Shown in pieces: positions 49,974 through 58,615 of a stretch of 64,000 nucleotides of DNA. The stretch comes from Streptomyces parvus. Lineage in GTDB: Bacteria; Actinomycetota; Actinomycetes; Streptomycetales; Streptomycetaceae. Location: positions 53,959 through 117,958 of the forward strand of contig NZ_BMRY01000016.1 in the NCBI RefSeq assembly GCF_014648875.1, given 5' to 3'. How positions within the stretch are numbered: the first letter of the stretch is position 1; every line of letters begins with the position of its first letter. Made by a program: the position numbers and the translations under genes. A model generated the notes under the pieces. It saw nothing but the letters and a program-made list of their open reading frames with translations, had not been told where the DNA came from and made no database searches.

Positions 49974-50537
49974 GTGCTCAACACGAAGCCCCCCACCCCG
50001 CGCCCCGAGACCGTCCCCCATGCTGAGGGAGTGAGCAACGACGAGTTCCGCGCCGCCCTCGCGCGGCTGGCCGCCGGGGTGGTGCTGGTCACCGCCCAGG
50101 AGCCGCCCCTCGACGAGGACGGCCGGGGCGAGGACGCGGGCATGACGGCGACCGCCTTCATGTCCGTGTCCCTGGAACCGCCCCTGGTGATGGTGAGCCT
50201 GCGCAACGGCTCCCGGATGGACGACCTGCTGGACGAGCAGCCGCTGTGGGCGGTCTCCGTCCTGGCCGAGAGCCAGCGGCACATCGCGGGCCGCTTCGCC
50301 ATGAAGGGCCGGATCAGCGACCGGCTGCTGTTCGAGGACATCCCGTACGTACGGGGCGAGGTGACACGGGCTCCGCTGATCGGCGGGGCGCTGGCGACGC
50401 TGGAGTGCCGGACCGAGCAGCGCGTGGTGGCCGGGGACCACACCCTGGTGATCGGGCGGGTGCTCACGGCGGAGCTGCCGAGCCCGGAGGGCAGTCCGCT
50501 GACGTACTTCAAGGGGCGCTACCGCCGGTTGGGCTGA
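49974..50537 (+). CDS. flavin reductase family protein
   Basis: 187 residues from GTG 49974. The FMN-binding split-barrel pattern is clear: FRAALARLAAGVVLVTA, GMTATAFMSVSLEPPLVMVSLRNGSRM, WAVSVLAESQRHIAGRFA, and LATLECRTEQRVVAGDHTLVIGRVL. Such proteins supply reduced flavin to a partner monooxygenase or act as pyridoxamine-oxidase-like enzymes; no monooxygenase is adjacent. The insert PPLDEDGRGEDA in the first loop is unusual in length. Own transcription unit, convergent with arfB. Confidence 0.88.
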   Translation: MLNTKPPTPRPETVPHAEGVSNDEFRAALARLAAGVVLVTAQEPPLDEDGRGEDAGMTATAFMSVSLEPPLVMVSLRNGSRMDDLLDEQPLWAVSVLAESQRHIAGRFAMKGRISDRLLFEDIPYVRGEVTRAPLIGGALATLECRTEQRVVAGDHTLVIGRVLTAELPSPEGSPLTYFKGRYRRLG

Positions 50538-50615
50538 CGCCCCGTTCCGGCCGGCCCGGAGCACCCGCCCCTGCCCGTCCGGGACGCCCGGCCGGCGCCT
50601 GCCCGTGGCCTCCGG

Positions 50616-51041
50616 CTACCAGTCGCGGCCGGAGCGCCCGCGCTTGGTGTCACTGCGCTGCTTCTTCTCGCGCAGCCTGCGCTCGTTGATCCCGCGCGGG
50701 ATCTTCCGCTTGATCCGGGGCTTGGGCGGCGGTGCCGTGGCCTCGGCGAGGAGGGCGGCGAGCCGGGCGGCGGCCGTCTCGCGGTTGCGCCACTGGGAGC
50801 GGTGCTCGGAGGCCCGTACGGAGATCACGCCGCCCACCAGCCGGCCCGCGAGCCTCTCCAGCGCCCGCGCCTTCCACACCTCGGGGAGCGCGTCGGTCGC
50901 GGCCAGGTCGAAGCGCAGCTCCACCTGGGAGTCGCTGGTGTTGACGTGCTGGCCGCCCGGCCCGGAGGACCGCGAGAAACGCCACATGAGCTCGGCCTCC
51001 GGGAGGGAGACCGAGCCGCGGATGACATAGGGCCCGGACAT
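50616..51041 (-). CDS. arfB: ribosome rescue peptidyl-tRNA hydrolase ArfB (ICT1/YaeJ type)
   Basis: 141 residues from ATG 51041 (MSGPYVIRG), 3 codons inside the longest frame. The release-factor GGQ motif is intact (RSSGPGGQHVNTSDSQVEL), and the C-terminus is a Lys/Arg-rich tail (KPRIKRKIPRGINERRLREKKQR) that in this family enters the mRNA channel of stalled ribosomes. It frees peptides from ribosomes lacking a stop codon. Stand-alone. Confidence 0.92.
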   Translation of the reverse strand: MSGPYVIRGSVSLPEAELMWRFSRSSGPGGQHVNTSDSQVELRFDLAATDALPEVWKARALERLAGRLVGGVISVRASEHRSQWRNRETAAARLAALLAEATAPPPKPRIKRKIPRGINERRLREKKQRSDTKRGRSGRDW

Positions 51042-51243
51042 GACACCCATGGTCCCTCCCCCGCACCCCGCCCGTCACCTTCTTTTGCGCTGCCCCGGCC
51101 CCGGGAGGGTGTCCCGCCCGGAGGAGTTTCGTAAAGAAAGTAAAGCGAGCAGGAACCTCGTGGTCCGCTGCACGCGTTATGACGGGTGACGGTAGCTTTC
51201 GTGATGGCACGAAGCCCGCACACGACGAGGAAAGGGACTTCCC

Positions 51244-51819
51244 ATGGCAGTAAGCCTGTCCAAGGGCGGCAACGTCTCGCTCACCAAGGAGGCACCGGGC
51301 CTTACCGCCGTCACGGTCGGCCTCGGCTGGGACGTCCGCACCACCACCGGCACCGACTTCGACCTCGACGCCTCGGCGATCGCGGTCAACGCGGGCGGAA
51401 AGGTCGTCTCGGACGGCCACTTCGTCTTCTTCAACAACAAGTCGACGCCGGACCAGACCATCGTGCACACCGGTGACAACGTCACGGGTGAGGGCGAGGG
51501 CGACGACGAGCAGATCAACGTCAACCTGGCAGGCCTGCCGGCCGACGTGGACAAGATCGTCTTCCCGGTCTCCATCTACGACGCCGAGACCCGCAGCCAG
51601 AACTTCGGCCAGGTCCGCAACGCCTTCATCCGCATCCTCAACCAGGCCGGCGGCGCCGAGATCGCCCGCTACGACCTGAGCGAGGACGCCGCCACCGAGA
51701 CCGCCATGGTCTTCGGCGAGCTCTACCGCAACGGCGCCGAGTGGAAGTTCCGCGCGGTCGGCCAGGGGTACGCCTCCGGTCTGCGCGGCATCGCCCAGGA
51801 CTTCGGCGTCAACCTCTGA
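51244..51819 (+). CDS. terD: TerD family calcium-binding stress protein
   Basis: 191 residues. Family start MAVSLSKGGNVSLTKEAPG, then GLGWDVRTTTGTDFDLDASA with the acidic calcium-site residues, GDNVTGEGEGDDEQI and VFPVSIYDAETRSQNFGQVRNAFIRI. TerD proteins are widespread in Streptomyces and affect growth, differentiation and oxidant or tellurite stress. GGAAAGGG precedes the ATG at 51244. Alone here, not in a ter cluster. A 38-bp palindrome ends the unit. Confidence 0.94.
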   Translation: MAVSLSKGGNVSLTKEAPGLTAVTVGLGWDVRTTTGTDFDLDASAIAVNAGGKVVSDGHFVFFNNKSTPDQTIVHTGDNVTGEGEGDDEQINVNLAGLPADVDKIVFPVSIYDAETRSQNFGQVRNAFIRILNQAGGAEIARYDLSEDAATETAMVFGELYRNGAEWKFRAVGQGYASGLRGIAQDFGVNL

Positions 51820-51849
51820 CGCATCGCTCCCGAGCGCGCAGAAGTCTCA

Positions 51850-51887
51850 CCGGAGCCCCCGGCCGCGATCGCGGCCGGGGGCTCCGG
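51850..51887. terminator. 38-bp perfect palindrome after terD
   Basis: 51850-51868 and 51869-51887 are exact complements with no spacer, centred on GCGATCGC. In RNA this folds into a very stable hairpin, 31 bases after the terD stop. Confidence 0.85.
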
Positions 51888-52094
51888 CGCGCGTACGTGA
51901 GGCCCCGTCAAGCCGCCTGCCCCGCACCGTTGAAACCCGCCACTTCGCCGAATACCGGACAGCGCGGCACCCCATTCGTACAAGAACTGGTCAAAAACTT
52001 GTGAGGTAATTGTCAGCACACCGTCAATTTCGCTCATTCGGTGGCACGCTCTCCGCTCGTAGTCCCCCCACAGGACGACCGACGGAGAACACAC

Positions 52095-53708
52095 ATGAAC
52101 CTCCACACGACCCCCCACAACTCCCGCGCCCCGCGCACCACGCGCCGACTCGCAGCACTCGCGGCCGTGGCCGCGATGGTCGTCGCCGGTGTCCAGGCCG
52201 GATCCGCCGTCGCCACACCCGACGACGACGCCCGCACCACCGCGGCGAAGCCCGACACGGCCGCCGCCCTCGGCGTGAACCCCGCCGCGCAGCGCGCCAC
52301 GGCCATCAAGTCGGCCCAGGCGGAGGCCTCCTCGGCGGCCAAGGCCCTGAAGCTCGGCGGCCAGGAGAAGCTGATCGCCCGCGACGTCATCAAGGACGCC
52401 CGGGGCACCGTCCACACCCGCTACGAGCGCACCTACGACGGCCTGCCGGTCATCGGCGGCGACCTCGTCACCCACACCACCGCCGCCGGCAAGCTGAAGA
52501 GCGTCGACAAGGCGACCGACCGGAAGATAGCCGTGGCGTCGACGACGCCGAAGCTGAAGGCCGCCGCGAGCGCCCGCAAGGTGATCTTCGCGAGCCACGG
52601 CGGTGAGCCCGTCCTCGCCTGGGAGACCGTCAAGAAGGGCGTCCAGAAGGACGGCACACCCAGCCGCGTCCACACCATCACCGACGCCACCACCGGAAAG
52701 AAGCTCCACAGCTACGAGGCGATCGAGACCGGCACCGGCAACAGCCAGTACAGCGGCGAGGTCGAGATCACCACCACGAAGTCCGACGCGGGCTTCGAGC
52801 TGACCGACGGCGAGCGCGGCGGCCACAAGACGTACGACCTGAACCAGGGGTCGTCCGGCACCGGCGACCTCGTCACGGACGACGACGACACCTGGGGCGA
52901 CGGCACCGGCGACGACCGGCAGACCGCCGCCGTCGACGCCCACTACGGCGCGGCGAAGACCTGGGACTTCTACAAGACGGCCCTCGGGCGGGACGGCATC
53001 GCGGGCGACGGCAAGGCCGCCTACTCCCGGGTCCACTACGGCGAGAACTACGTCAACGCCTTCTGGGACGACAGCTGCTTCTGCATGACGTACGGCGACG
53101 GCGAGGGCAACAAGAACGCCCTCACCTCGATCGACGTCGCGGCCCACGAGATGACCCACGGCCTCACCTCCGCCACCGCCGACCTGGACTACGCGGGCGA
53201 GTCCGGCGGCCTCAACGAGGCGACCAGCGACATCCTCGGCGCCTCGGTGGAGTTCTTCGCCGACAACGCCTCGGACGCCGGGGACTACCTCATCGGCGAG
53301 AAGATCGACATCAACGGCGACGGCACCCCGCTGCGCTACATGGACAAGCCCTCCAAGGACGGCAACTCCGCCGACTTCTGGGACGAGAACCTCGGCGACC
53401 TGGACGTCCACTACTCCTCCGGCGTCGCCAACCACTTCTTCTACCTGCTCGCCGAGGGCAGCGGAAAGAAGACGATCAACGGCGTCGAGTACGACTCCCC
53501 GACCTCCGACGGCTCGACGCTGACGGGCATCGGGCGGGAGAAGGCGTACCAGATCTGGTACAAGGCGCTCTCGGTCTACATGACCTCCACCACCGACTAC
53601 GCGGGCGCGCGCGTCGCGACCGAGAAGGCGGCGACCGACCTGTTCGGCGCGGACAGCGAGGAGCTGAAGGCGGTCTCGGCCACCTGGACCGGGGTCAACG
53701 TCAAGTAA
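52095..53708 (+). CDS. secreted M4 (thermolysin-type) metalloprotease
   Basis: 537 residues. Signal peptide to about residue 35 (RRLAALAAVAAMVVAGVQAGSAVA), an FTP/PepSY-type pro-region (about 60-215) and the mature M4 domain. Zinc site HEMTH in VAAHEMTHGLTS with the third ligand Glu in GGLNEATSD, and the C-terminal VANHFFYLLAEGSG with the catalytic-side His. Extracellular protein breakdown. The 275-bp region upstream contains the terD palindrome and an AT-richer promoter segment around 51990-52035. Confidence 0.93.
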   Translation: MNLHTTPHNSRAPRTTRRLAALAAVAAMVVAGVQAGSAVATPDDDARTTAAKPDTAAALGVNPAAQRATAIKSAQAEASSAAKALKLGGQEKLIARDVIKDARGTVHTRYERTYDGLPVIGGDLVTHTTAAGKLKSVDKATDRKIAVASTTPKLKAAASARKVIFASHGGEPVLAWETVKKGVQKDGTPSRVHTITDATTGKKLHSYEAIETGTGNSQYSGEVEITTTKSDAGFELTDGERGGHKTYDLNQGSSGTGDLVTDDDDTWGDGTGDDRQTAAVDAHYGAAKTWDFYKTALGRDGIAGDGKAAYSRVHYGENYVNAFWDDSCFCMTYGDGEGNKNALTSIDVAAHEMTHGLTSATADLDYAGESGGLNEATSDILGASVEFFADNASDAGDYLIGEKIDINGDGTPLRYMDKPSKDGNSADFWDENLGDLDVHYSSGVANHFFYLLAEGSGKKTINGVEYDSPTSDGSTLTGIGREKAYQIWYKALSVYMTSTTDYAGARVATEKAATDLFGADSEELKAVSATWTGVNVK

Positions 53709-53736
53709 CCCTCCACGTCAGGCACGCGGAAGCCGG

Positions 53737-55137
53737 TCAGCCCTCCCGGGCGGGCCGGCTTCCGCCGTAGAGCCAGGCGTCCCAGAGCCCGGTGAGGTCC
53801 CGGCCGGTCCTCTCCTCGACGTACGCGGTGAAGTCGTCGGTGGAGGCGTTGGCGTGCCGGTACTTCTCGGTCCAGCCCCGCACCAGCGCGAAGAACGCCC
53901 GGTCGTCGTCGATCGCGAGCCGGACCTGGTGCACGACCATGGCCCCGCGCCCGTAGACCGGCGGGTCGGAGAGGTCGAGGGCGGCGGGCGGATCGGCGGG
54001 CGGGAACGCCCAGTTGGCGTCGTCGTCGTACGCCTCGTCGAAGCTCTCCCCGACCGGTACGCCGTCGTGGTCGGCGGCCCAGAGCCACTCCGCGTACGTG
54101 GCGAAGCCCTCGTTGAGCCACATGTCCCGCCAGGTCTTCGGGGTGACGGAGTTCCCGAACCACTGGTGGGCCAGCTCGTGGACGAGGAGGCCGGTGTCGG
54201 GCGGGCCGGGGAGGACGGGCCGGTTCTGGGTCTCCAGGGCGTACGTCGAGTCGCCCGCACGCTCCACGATCGCCCCGGCGGAGGTGAAGGGATACGGCCC
54301 GAACCTGGCCCGCGACCATGCCAGCACCTCGGGGATCCGTGCCAGCACGTCCTCGCTCGCCTCCGCCGACTCGGGGTCCACGGCGGTGAACAGGCGGATG
54401 CCCTCGGGGGTGCGCGACTGCTCGGTGGCGAACCGGCCGACGGCCACGGTCGCCAGATAGCTCGCCATCGGCTCGGTGGTCCGCCAGTGGTAGGCGGTGC
54501 GGTCGTTCTCCGTACGCCGGGCGACCAGCTGCCCGTTGGAGATCGCCTTCAGCGGATCGGGGACGGTGACCTCGATGTCGTACGCGGCCTTGTCGCTCGG
54601 GTGGTGGTTGCCGGGGAACCAGGCCATGGAACCGGTCGGCTCACCGAGGGCGACCGAGCCGTCCGCCGTCCGCAGCCAGCCCTCCTGCTCGCCGTCGGCG
54701 TCGGTGACGGCCTGCGGGGAGCCGGAGTAGCGCACGACGGTGGTGAACGTGCGCCCCTCGCGCATCCGGTCGTCGACCGACGCGTCGGGGCGGATCGTCA
54801 GCTCCCTGCCCGCCCGGTTCACGGCGGCGGGCTCCCCCTCGACGGTGGCGCTCTCGACATCGAGCCCGACGAGGTCGAGGTGGAAGGCGCTCAGGTGCTG
54901 GGTGGCGCGGGCGGTGATGGTGGCCGTGCCGCGCAGTCGGCCGGCGGTGGGGTCGACGTCGAGCTTCAGGCCGTAGTGGGTGACGTCGTAGCCGCCGTTG
55001 CCGAGCCCGGGGAAGTACGGGTCGCGCACGCCGACCGCGCCCGGGGTCCCCTCGACACCACCGGTGCAGCCCGAGCCGAGAAGCGCGAGGACCAGGGCGA
55101 GGAGAAGAGGTGCGACGGCCGGGGTGCGGGGGTTCAC
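53737..55137 (-). CDS. M1 family metallopeptidase lipoprotein
   Basis: 466 residues. Signal ending in GSGC gives a lipoprotein on the outer face of the membrane. The N-terminal M1 beta domain is followed by the catalytic domain with HELAHQWFGNSVTPKTWRDMWLNEGFATYAEWLW, i.e. HExxH-(18)-E. It lacks the usual exopeptidase C-terminal domains, as do other short actinobacterial members. The stop is 28 bp from the convergent M4 protease. GTG start at 55137, with the terminator of the upstream gene only 33 bp away. Confidence 0.9.
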   Translation of the reverse strand: MNPRTPAVAPLLLALVLALLGSGCTGGVEGTPGAVGVRDPYFPGLGNGGYDVTHYGLKLDVDPTAGRLRGTATITARATQHLSAFHLDLVGLDVESATVEGEPAAVNRAGRELTIRPDASVDDRMREGRTFTTVVRYSGSPQAVTDADGEQEGWLRTADGSVALGEPTGSMAWFPGNHHPSDKAAYDIEVTVPDPLKAISNGQLVARRTENDRTAYHWRTTEPMASYLATVAVGRFATEQSRTPEGIRLFTAVDPESAEASEDVLARIPEVLAWSRARFGPYPFTSAGAIVERAGDSTYALETQNRPVLPGPPDTGLLVHELAHQWFGNSVTPKTWRDMWLNEGFATYAEWLWAADHDGVPVGESFDEAYDDDANWAFPPADPPAALDLSDPPVYGRGAMVVHQVRLAIDDDRAFFALVRGWTEKYRHANASTDDFTAYVEERTGRDLTGLWDAWLYGGSRPAREG

Positions 55138-55169
55138 CGGTCGATTTTAGGCGGATTCCGGTGGGGGAA

Positions 55170-55205
55170 GGAGCCGCCCGCCTCGGGGGAGGAGCGGGCG
55201 GCTCC
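55170..55205 (-). terminator. terminator of the beta-propeller lipoprotein gene
   Basis: GGAGCCGCCCGC (55170-55181) pairs with GCGGGCGGCTCC (55194-55205), 12-base loop, 5 bases after the propeller stop on the minus strand. Confidence 0.75.
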
Positions 55206-55209
55206 CGGC

Positions 55210-56370
55210 TCAGAGGACGGCGATACCGAGGGGCCGGTTGCCTGCCGTCAGGCGGACGGGCTCGCTCTTCTCGTCGTCCAGGTCGACGACCGTGATCCCG
55301 TTCCAGTAGCCGTCGCGGGTGAAGCCGCCGGTGACGTAGGCGGTGGAGCCGTCCGCCGACACCGCCACGTCCTCGTGCGGACCCTCCAGCGGAACGACCC
55401 GCTCCGTGCCGTCGGGGGCGCGGACGGTGAGGGAGGGGGCCTCGTCGTCCGAGCCGATCGGGCCGGTGCCCACCACGAGGAGCGTGCCGTCGGGGGTGAG
55501 CGTCGCGCCGTGCTGGTGGGTGTTGGCGGTCATCCGCTCGATCGTCACCTTCCCGTTGCGCGGGTCGAGCACGGCCAGCCGCTCCCCCTCGAAGGGCAGC
55601 AACAGCTTGCCGTCGGCGGGCCGTACGACGGCGTAGTGCGGCTTCAGCCAGGAGCCGAGCCCGCCCTCCGTGCCGTACGGGGCGACCTCCATGCGCCGGG
55701 TCTTCAGCGTGTCCGCGTCCACCGCCGTCACGTCGAAGGAGTCGTGGTCGGTGGCGTACACCTCGCGGCCGTCCGGTGAGACGTCCACGTCGAAGGGGCG
55801 CATGCCGACCGGCGCGGTGCCGGTGACCTCGCGGGTCGCGGTGTCGATGACCTCGACCGCGCCGTCCTCGCCGGGCACGTTGACCCCGACGTAGACGTGC
55901 TTTCCGTCCGGGGCCAGTGCGATGCCCATGCCGCCGCCCCGGTACTCGCCGGTGGTGACGGGGCCGGACTCCGTCGCGTACGGGATCAGCGCGAGCCGGG
56001 TGCGCTGCTCGGTGTCGACGACCGCGACGCCCTCGGCGGTGGCGACCCAGGCCCGCCCGTCCTCGCCGACGACGAGTCCGTAGGGCGCGGTGCCGACCTT
56101 CACGGACGCGATGGGCGCCCCGCCCTCCCCGGCACCGCCCCGGCCGGGGTCGACGAAGGTCACGGTGTCGCTGCCGAAGTCGGCGACGAGGAGGGTGCCG
56201 TCGGGGGTGCGGCCCTCGGGGGCACGGGAGGGGTCGGGGGTCGCCACGGAGCCGGTCGAGGCGGACGGTGCGTCCGGGGCGCCCAGGTCCGCTTCCGTGG
56301 TGCCGGTGGCGCACCCGGCGAGCAGGGCGGCGGCGATCAGGGCGAGGCCGGGGCGGCGGAGGGCGTTCAT
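55210..56370 (-). CDS. YncE-like beta-propeller lipoprotein
   Basis: 386 residues. Signal with lipobox LAGC, a Ser/Pro/Thr-rich linker, then about seven repeats of a propeller blade (GTLLVADFGSDTVTFVDP; GMGIALAPDGKHVYVGVN; FDVDVSPDGREVYATD; EDVAVSADGSTAYVTGG). No enzyme motif; several His and Asp at the blade tops (ATDHDSFD, TANTHQHGATL) might bind metal. It lies 66 bp downstream of the heme-binding protein gene on the same strand and could be part of that response. Confidence 0.83.
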   Translation of the reverse strand: MNALRRPGLALIAAALLAGCATGTTEADLGAPDAPSASTGSVATPDPSRAPEGRTPDGTLLVADFGSDTVTFVDPGRGGAGEGGAPIASVKVGTAPYGLVVGEDGRAWVATAEGVAVVDTEQRTRLALIPYATESGPVTTGEYRGGGMGIALAPDGKHVYVGVNVPGEDGAVEVIDTATREVTGTAPVGMRPFDVDVSPDGREVYATDHDSFDVTAVDADTLKTRRMEVAPYGTEGGLGSWLKPHYAVVRPADGKLLLPFEGERLAVLDPRNGKVTIERMTANTHQHGATLTPDGTLLVVGTGPIGSDDEAPSLTVRAPDGTERVVPLEGPHEDVAVSADGSTAYVTGGFTRDGYWNGITVVDLDDEKSEPVRLTAGNRPLGIAVL

Positions 56371-56436
56371 GGGTGTTCCTTCCGCTGGGGCTTCCGCTCA
56401 AGGCTTCCGCCGGGGCTTTGCTGCGAGCGGGTGCGA

Positions 56437-56994
56437 CTACCGGGCGAGCGAGGCGACGCCCGCCCGGGCGAACTTCTCGTCGAGGTCGCCGCTGGGCGCG
56501 CCGGCCACGCCGATGCCCGCCACCGGGGCGCCCTTGACCTGGACCGGGGCGCCGCCGCCGAGGAACAGGGTGCCGGGGATGTCCTTCAGGTTCGGGGCCT
56601 GCTCCAGGCGCTTGACCAGCTCGGAGGTGGGGGCGTTCCAGGAGACGGCGGTGTACGCCTTCTTCACCGCGGACTCGGGGGACTGCGGGCCCGCGCCGTC
56701 GCCGCGCAGGGAGACGATGGTGTTGCCGTTGCGGTCGACGACCGCGACGGAGATCCGCTGGTTCTCCTTCTTCGCCGCGTCCAGCGTGGCCTGCGCGGCC
56801 TTGGTGGCGGCGGCGACGGTCAGGTGCGTCGTCTGCTGGAGGTTGCGGTTGTTCGTGTCGGCCTTGACGGCGGCGGCGGGGGCGGCCGCCGGGGAGGAGG
56901 CGCTCGCGGACATCGCGCCGAACGTGCCGGCCCCGAGGGCGGCGACGACGACGGCGCCGGTGACGACACGGGTGCGCAGCGACAGCTTCTTCAT
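56437..56994 (-). CDS. hbpS: extracellular heme-binding protein HbpS (GlcG/HbpS family)
   Basis: 185 residues. Signal peptide to about residue 33. The mature GlcG/HbpS domain has ISVAVVDRNGNTIVSLRGDGAGPQSPESAVKKAYTAVSW and LFLGGGAPVQVKGAPVAGIGVAGAPSGDLDEKFARAG. In Streptomyces reticuli HbpS octamers bind heme and iron, and oxidised HbpS triggers the sensor kinase SenS. The divergent senS-senR pair here confirms the assignment. The 259-bp gap between hbpS and senS holds both promoters. Confidence 0.93.
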   Translation of the reverse strand: MKKLSLRTRVVTGAVVVAALGAGTFGAMSASASSPAAAPAAAVKADTNNRNLQQTTHLTVAAATKAAQATLDAAKKENQRISVAVVDRNGNTIVSLRGDGAGPQSPESAVKKAYTAVSWNAPTSELVKRLEQAPNLKDIPGTLFLGGGAPVQVKGAPVAGIGVAGAPSGDLDEKFARAGVASLAR

Positions 56995-57127
56995 GGTGGC
57001 TCCTTGGTGATCCGGGTCGGCCCGGTGGCGTGCGGTGCGGGGCGGACCGGTGGTGTGCGGGGCGGGGCGGCCCGGAGTGGTCCGGGCGTTTCGCTCTGGT
57101 ATCGATCCTCCCGGCGGATCCGGCCCC

Positions 57128-57173
57128 GTACGGTCGACGTACCGGCTGGAAGCGGCGGGCGGGACGGTCGACG
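57128..57173. promoter_or_regulatory. repeated ACGGTCGACG sites between hbpS and senS
   Basis: ACGGTCGACG occurs at 57130-57139 (inside GTACGGTCGACGTAC) and again at 57164-57173, 34 bp apart (about three helical turns). Candidate SenR sites; SenR is known to act on its own cluster, but the exact operator is not recalled here. Confidence 0.4.
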
Positions 57174-57253
57174 CCCCCGTCAGCCGATCGGTTGATGCGG
57201 GGGTGGCCGGATCGGGTCACCATGGAGGGGTTTGTGCAGGTCAGCGACGGAAC

Positions 57254-58615
57254 GTGAGGCACGTGGTGGAGCACCGCAGCGGTTCGCCGGACGCGGAGGC
57301 GGCCGAGGCCGAGGCCCCCGGGGCCGCCGTGTCCGACCCCGACGCGCGGGTCGCTGGGACCGACCAGGTCGCCGTGTCCGACCCCGACGCGCGGGTCGCT
57401 GGGGCCGACCCCGACGCGCGCTGGCTCGCGCTCCTCATGCACGCCGCGTTCTTCCTGCTGCTCGGCGCCTCGCTGACCCGGTTCCTGATGCGGCACCCCG
57501 GTGAGGCCCGCACCCCGTGGATCATCGCCCTGTCGATCACCCTGGCGGTGCTGTATCTCCTCGGCCCCGTCCTCGGCTCGCGCCCCACACCGCGCCGGCT
57601 CACCTGGCTCGGGGTGCTCGTCGTCGTCTGGATGGTGCTGGTCGTGCTGGCGCCGAGCTTCGCGTGGTGCGCGGTGCCGCTGTTCTACACCGGGCTGCGG
57701 ATCCTGCCGCCGCGCGCGGCGCTCGCGCTGGTCGCCCTGCTCACCGTGTTCGTCGTGGCCGCGCAACTGCGCCTGTCCGACGGGTTCGACCCGAACCTGG
57801 TGCTCGCCCCGCCCGCGGTCGCCGCCGTGGCGACCGCGGTCTTCGTCCATATGCAGCGCCAGGCGGTACGCCAGCGGGAACTGGCAGCACGCCAGGGCGA
57901 GCTGATCGACGACCTGCTGCGGACACGGCGCGAACTGGCCGCCACCGAACGGCGCGAGGGGACCCTCGCCGAGCGCCAGCGGCTCTCCATGGAGATCCAC
58001 GACACCCTGGCGCAGGGTCTGTCCAGCCAGCAGATGCTGCTCCAGGCCGCCGACCGCACCTGGAGCGCCGACCCGGAAGCCGCCCGCCGCCATGTCCGTA
58101 CGGCCACGGGCATCGCCGAACGCAACCTCGCCGAGGCCCGCCGCTTCGTCCACGACCTGGCCCCCGCCGACCTGGCGGAGGGCGGCGGCCTGGAGGCGGC
58201 CCTGCACGCGCTGGCGGCCCGCGAGAGCGCCCAGGCGGAGGGCGCGCTCACCGTCCACTGCCATGTGGAGGGCACCCCGCACGCCCCGCTGCCGGACCGG
58301 GTGCAGTCCGCCCTGCTGCGCATCGCCCAGGGGGCCCTGGCCAATGTGCGGGAGCACTCCGGGGCGACCGCCGCCGGGCTGACCCTGACCCACCTCGACG
58401 ACCGGGTGGTCCTGGACATCGGCGACAACGGCCGGGGCTTCACCGCCGAGCCCGAGGGCGTACGGGGGGCCCGCACCGTACGCGGCCACGGGCTTCCGGC
58501 GATGCGGGCCCGGGTGCGGCAGCTCGGCGGAGCGCTCACCATCGAGTCGGCGCCGGGCGAGGGCACCGTGCTCTCCGCAGAGGTTCCGCTCACCACCACG
58601 GAGGACCCCACATGA
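57254..58615 (+). CDS. senS: sensor histidine kinase SenS
   Basis: 453 residues from GTG 57254; GTGs at 57263 and 57266 are also possible and the latter has GAGG 6 bases upstream. After an acidic N-terminus with a 15-residue repeat (SDPDARVAG twice) come five membrane segments (about 57-195), a coiled-coil linker, the HisKA_3 box RQRLSMEIHDTLAQGLSS with the phospho-His, and a HATPase domain (N box ALANVREHS, DNGRGF, GHGLPAMRAR). It responds to HbpS outside the membrane and phosphorylates SenR. Overlaps senR by 4 bases. Confidence 0.93.
   Translation: MRHVVEHRSGSPDAEAAEAEAPGAAVSDPDARVAGTDQVAVSDPDARVAGADPDARWLALLMHAAFFLLLGASLTRFLMRHPGEARTPWIIALSITLAVLYLLGPVLGSRPTPRRLTWLGVLVVVWMVLVVLAPSFAWCAVPLFYTGLRILPPRAALALVALLTVFVVAAQLRLSDGFDPNLVLAPPAVAAVATAVFVHMQRQAVRQRELAARQGELIDDLLRTRRELAATERREGTLAERQRLSMEIHDTLAQGLSSQQMLLQAADRTWSADPEAARRHVRTATGIAERNLAEARRFVHDLAPADLAEGGGLEAALHALAARESAQAEGALTVHCHVEGTPHAPLPDRVQSALLRIAQGALANVREHSGATAAGLTLTHLDDRVVLDIGDNGRGFTAEPEGVRGARTVRGHGLPAMRARVRQLGGALTIESAPGEGTVLSAEVPLTTTEDPT
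57326..57403 (+). repeat. 33-bp direct repeat in senS (period 45 bp)
   Basis: 57326-57358 and 57371-57403 are identical and in frame, encoding AVSDPDARVAG twice ahead of the first membrane segment. Confidence 0.85.

Noticed and set aside
51850..51887. Phage attachment or plasmid resolution site
   Set aside because: The perfect palindrome lies just after terD, has no integrase nearby and is best explained as a terminator.
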